From NCBI GenBank assembly GCA_003427395.1, contig BFEA01000465.1, forward strand, positions 1,200,485-1,247,298: 46,814 nt of DNA. Direction: 5' to 3'. Position 1 is the first letter of the stretch, and the number at the start of each line of letters is the position of its first letter. Below, one piece after another: positions 43,355-46,814 of this stretch. The translations under genes and the position numbers were made by a program. Below the pieces are notes generated by a model. That model was not told the DNA's origin, made no database searches, and was given only the letters and a program-made list of their open reading frames with translations. The DNA is from Chara braunii (taxonomy: Eukaryota; Streptophyta; Charophyceae; Charales; Characeae).

Positions 43355-43970
43355 CTTCACTAAGAATTACAAAATTATATGCTTCAGCTTAAGAATTCAG
43401 ATTGTCAATCACCTGGAAAGCTAGGCTTCATTTCCTTGCACACAGGTACCCCCGGCATGCACGGATCACTGCACGGCCGCATGGTCGTGCGGGTCCCCCG
43501 GACGGGCCCCATGCGGCCCCAGTGCGGTGTGCTTGGGGGCCTGTTCTGGGGATGGCGGGCCCGGTTTCAGCACCGCGCGAATTTTTTAAGGCACCCCTGC
43601 ACGTCGGAAATTTTTTTTGGTGCGCAGGGGGGGCTTAAGAAAGTCAATCTTGGACTCGAGATCTCAGCTGTAGATCTTCAAAGATCTACGGCGGAGATTC
43701 GTCGAGGATGTCCCCAGCGCGTTTTCGTGGGAATCGAATTCGAGTTCGAACTTTCGAACTGCGTGGGCCTGAGGACGGGGTCCCGCATGTCGCCACTCCA
43801 CCCGCCATTTCGTCGTCGTTGCCGTCGTTGGTCAGGTCGCGCCATCGCCCACCTCCTACGGCCGTAGCTGCTCCCCGATGCATCTTCCCGGGCTTCGCCA
43901 CTCCCCAGGGCCTTCACCGCTCCTTCGCCTCTCCCCAGGGCTGTCGCTGGTTCCATGAAGTGAGGGTAAG
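43355..43970. other. GC-rich DNA with an AGATCT hairpin; no gene recognised
   Basis: At 43661-43698 ATCTC..GC.GTAGATCTT pairs with AAGATCTAC.GC.GAGAT across a 2-nt loop (GTAGATCTT 43670-43678, AAGATCTAC 43681-43689). The core equals that of the hairpin at 16271-16315. Frames in the block lack motifs. Confidence 0.6.
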
Positions 43971-43973
43971 TGG

Positions 43974-44310
43974 TCTTCTTCTTCTTCTTTTCTTCTTCTT
44001 CTTCTTCTTCTTCTTCTTCTTCTTCTTCTTCTTCTTCTTCGTTGAACTTCGTCACCCGCTCCTCCTCCTCCTCCTCCTCCTCCTCCTCCTCCTCCTTCTT
44101 CTTCTTCTTCTTCTTCTTCTTCTTCTTCTTCTTCTGCATTCAACTTCTTTCCCACCACTTCATTCCTTCTCTTTGGCCATCGTCCACCTCCCTCCCGCCA
44201 ATCCTCCGCCTCCTTCCCACCACCTCCTACCTCCCCTCCCACCATCTCCCACTTCCCTCTCTCCTTCTTCCACCTCCCTCCCACCATCTCTCACCTCCCT
44301 CTTTCGCGAA
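43974..44310. repeat. (TTC)n, (CTC)n, (TTC)n and a C-rich minisatellite
   Basis: TTC runs at about 43974-44038 and 44094-44136 with (CTC)n at about 44054-44093, then CCACCTCCCTCCCACCATCT-like units to about 44305. Poly-Ser, poly-Leu and poly-Glu frames here are artefacts. Confidence 0.92.
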
Positions 44311-45063
44311 CATGTGTGGAAAAGGTGGATTCGGGCACATCTCTGCATGCGCAACAGCCCCCCATCACCTTTTTTTTTTTTTTTTTAATAAAAAATAGCT
44401 CGCACGGGTGACCCGTTTAGCCGCCCGCCCGTGCAGCCTGCACGGGTGCATGACCGTGACGGCCCGGTCGTCACTGCGGACAGACAGGCTAACAACTTGT
44501 CGCCACTGCGGACAGACATGAATTGCCCCAAAAAGCAACGCAGAAATAGAAGGGGTAAATGAGGGCCAGAGTCCCGGTCGTCCTCTTGCATTTGCAATAA
44601 TGGCTTACCCTTATTGGCATTTAAAGAGACAGTCAAGGGGTCGAGGGCTTAGGGGTTTATGCTACACCCCCCAAAACCCCTGCATGCCAAAGCACCACGA
44701 GGGTTCACAACAAATCAGGCGCTCTGCAGATGAGTGAAGAGGTACTGAAGCCCAATGATAACCAACACTGTCTAACATTGTGTAAACAGGTCGCGTTCCA
44801 AAAGGTGGGGGTAGGGGAACGGGAGTTTGTTTGCCTACAAGCACTGGGGAATATGCATGGGAGCCATCACTTGGCTCCAAGATTGAAAGATGGAGGCAGC
44901 CCTGACATTCGAGTATAATACCACCTAACTAAGGCTGTCATGTAGGCAATCAATTCAGGCTACTGGGTAGTGTGCAGCTCCACCAGCATTCCTCCTTCTC
45001 CGAGGGTGGGTCCTGCACCCAGCAGTCACTACAATTAGTTGTTATTAGTTGTTATTAGTTGTC
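44311..45063. other. No gene recognised; short hairpin and direct repeat
   Basis: CCCGTGCA (44428-44435), GCC, TGCACGGG (44439-44446) is a perfect hairpin. CACTGCGGACAGACA occurs at about 44473 and 44502. No coding motif. Confidence 0.5.
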
Positions 45064-45121
45064 TTTTTTTTTTTTTTTTTCGTGGGGAGCAACACGTGCT
45101 GGGAACCGGGCCCAGCGTCCC
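45064..45121 (-). mobile_element. 3SL copy truncated inside stem-loop 2, with poly(A)
   Basis: Poly(T) 45064-45080 joins CGTGGGGAGCAACACGTGCT directly, then GGGAACCGGGCCCAGC and GTCCC. On the minus strand the A tail is attached after CCCCACG, in the loop of stem-loop 2. Confidence 0.85.
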
Positions 45122-45171
45122 ATACAGAAAATTACATAGGATTTTGAACAAATTGGAGAATTTGCAGTACC

Positions 45172-45370
45172 GGGGCCACTGACCGAAAATAGGCAAAAAT
45201 TCAGGAACAGACTCAGACCCCCCTCCATCCTCATTACCTCACTCTGACAAGTCTTACTGCAGCAGAGCCACCATCTCTGCTGCTGCTGTACCCTATTACC
45301 ATCCTACCAGCTAGCCCCCTCACTAGTAGGACGCTTGATATCCAACCTTCTTCTCCCACTCACCTAGGCC
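45172..45370 (+). repeat. Dispersed repeat D, copy 3
   Basis: AAGTCTTACTGCAGCAGAGC, ATCCTACCAGCTAGCCCCCT and CACTAGTAGGACGC match copies 1 and 2. Confidence 0.8.
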
Positions 45371-45812
45371 AAGTTTCAGGAAACGTCTCGAAAACCCCCA
45401 TCCATCCTCTTTACCTCACTTCTCTTTGCCGACGCGTGTTTTGTTTGCCCATTCGATACTCAAAGGTGACATGAACGTACTTGCCTCAAAAAAAAACTGT
45501 GCTGCACCGGTTCGTTGTTCTTTGGCGTGCAGCACAAATCCGCATCCGGGAAAGATGGGTCAGAGTAACAGGTCAGGGTGGCGGGCGGCCCGGGGAAGGA
45601 AGGGCTCACTGGTGCCCCCCAGGGACCCCTTGCGGGCCCAGCCCCCAGCCTCCGGTATTAAAATTTGTTGCCATTTTCAGCAGGAGAGTTTCCCCCCTCC
45701 TTTCCTCAATAACCAGCACAGCTAACCCTCTGGATCCTCTGGATGCCAGAGCAACTAAAGCTGGCATTTTTCCTTAGCTGTTTTTGCTATCTTCCCGATT
45801 CATTCTGTATAT
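45371..45812. other. No gene recognised
   Basis: Short frames on the plus strand (about 100 codons) have no motif or homologue that I recognise. Confidence 0.45.
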
Positions 45813-46160
45813 GGGACGCTGGACCCATTTTCCAGCAGGTGACGCTCCCCACCAATACATAGAGCCCATGGTTTTCGTTTTCAGAATAGAGCTGCTAGCG
45901 CTGTAACGATCTTTCTGGCAGCCTATATAGGGCTGAAGAGTTGGCTTCATATACCCATGGTTTCTATCAAACTTTTCATTTTAAATTATACAATCATGTT
46001 GAAGGAGGGACACTGGACCGGGTTTCCAGCAGGTGCTCCTCCCCACTAATAGATGGAGCCTTCACTGCAGGTTCACTTACCAGGGCTGCTCTTATCACTC
46101 TGATAAGTGTTCCTCCTGTGCGGAAGTCCCCACTGCAGAAGAAGAAAGAAAACAAAGGGA
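45813..46160 (+). mobile_element. Two 3SL copies (45813-45905 and 46007-46160)
   Basis: The first has GGGACGCTGGACCCATTTTC, a mutated stem-loop 2 and only one arm of stem-loop 3 (CTGCTAGCGCTG). The second has GGGACACTGGACCGGGTTTC, CTCCCCACTAATAGATGGAG and a third stem (CACTTA...TAAGTG) with CTGCTCTTATCAC in its loop, then an A/G-rich end. Confidence 0.8.
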
Positions 46161-46167
46161 ATGGACT

Positions 46168-46205
46168 GGTGGTTGGTTGGTTGGTTGGTTGGTTGGTTGG
46201 TTGGT
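46168..46205 (+). repeat. (GGTT)n microsatellite
   Basis: About nine GGTT units. Confidence 0.95.
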
Positions 46206-46737
46206 TACGTGCTTGTAAGCACTGCTTGCATGTTTTGAGGGTCACGTAGGCTTATTTTTTGTTTGGACCATCTCTGCATCAGATTCTGTAGAAACTCTTC
46301 ATTTGGGTGCACTTGCAATGAGCCGAGCACAGGAACACAAACACTGAAATAGGTGATTAAGGAATGGAGAATTCAGAGCGTCAAAGAGACTTCATTTGCA
46401 AAAGATTAACTCAGGTTGCTTGCTCGCGGACCAACAGTTACTGATAGACTGATCCGCTAACCAACCTCGGTCAGAATTTCCTTCCACTCTTTGATCAGCG
46501 GTGTGGAAAGGCCATTTCTTGATGTTGATTCGTGATTGGTGATGGAGAATCGCCTCTCCAACCCCCATACCACTAGCTGCTGCAAAGACTCCCTGATGGT
46601 CACCTGCCAGCCAGATGACAAGAGGAAGTTGATGTCAAATAAGACAAAAATTGCTAATGAGCATACATTGTCAAAGAAAAAGAAATTGTAGCCTTTCATA
46701 ACCAAACAGACAAATCACCAAACAAAAACAATCGCAC

Positions 46738-46741
<4 letters not shown>
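46206..46741. other. No gene recognised
   Basis: Short frames on both strands, none with a motif. Confidence 0.45.

Positions 46742-46814
<73 letters not shown>
46742..46814. repeat. (TC)n microsatellite at the window end
   Basis: Runs to the last base. It is the reverse complement of the (AG)n that opens the window. Confidence 0.95.

Noticed and set aside
43678-44398. Glu-rich or Ser/Leu-rich proteins at 43.7-44.4 kb
   Set aside because: They arise from (TTC)n and (CTC)n arrays, and their frames on both strands are mirror artefacts.

Overview
The window is nuclear DNA made almost wholly of transposable elements, from a green-lineage (plant or streptophyte-alga-like) genome. I support that with a Ty3/gypsy chromovirus with a C-terminal chromodomain, a primer-binding site for plant initiator-Met tRNA, several L1-type LINE copies with an APE endonuclease, plant-telomere-like AAACCCTA runs, and abundant GA/CT, GAA, GAT and poly(A) tracts. 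A charophyte such as Chara is a guess from overall character only. I found no intact host protein gene and no convincing functional tRNA or rRNA gene. Two N gaps (15607-16106, exactly 500 N; 35782-35805, 24 N) and single Ns show this is a draft scaffold. The window starts in (AG)n and ends in (TC)n.

Layout. 1-2027: microsatellites and unassigned DNA. 2028-2448: a LINE fragment cut by an LTR. 2449 to about 8400: the 3' LTR, integrase-chromodomain, protease and gag remnants of a minus-strand gypsy element that has lost RT and RNase H. 8400-9219: AT-rich DNA with three hairpin repeats. 9220-10607: LINE fragment. 11097-11245: first full copy of a poly(A)-tailed, three-stem-loop retroposon (called 3SL here). 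12478-13899: a minus-strand LINE fragment abutting the second LTR (13900-14221), which is followed by a primer-binding site and a leader running into the N gap. The two LTRs have equal length, are about 96% identical and have the same 5-bp target duplication, and the two LINE pieces rejoin in frame. They are therefore the two ends of one insertion, but one end is inverted relative to the other.

16548-17803 and 29002-30136 hold long poly(A)-tailed retroposons with two or three tRNA-like heads. 19109-24112 is a nearly full-length but broken LINE. 24150-28100 is AT-rich or satellite-like. 28100-46200 is dense in 3SL copies, TTAA-flanked MITEs, a 790-bp long-TIR element, a 2-kb minus-strand LINE (33207-35227) and a 1.87-kb PIF/Harbinger-like transposon that sits inside a MITE and itself carries a 3SL copy.

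The most interesting candidates are the 3SL family, where base pairs in the stems covary between copies while a loop sequence is kept, and the split, inverted gypsy insertion. Both could be tested by alignment across the genome.
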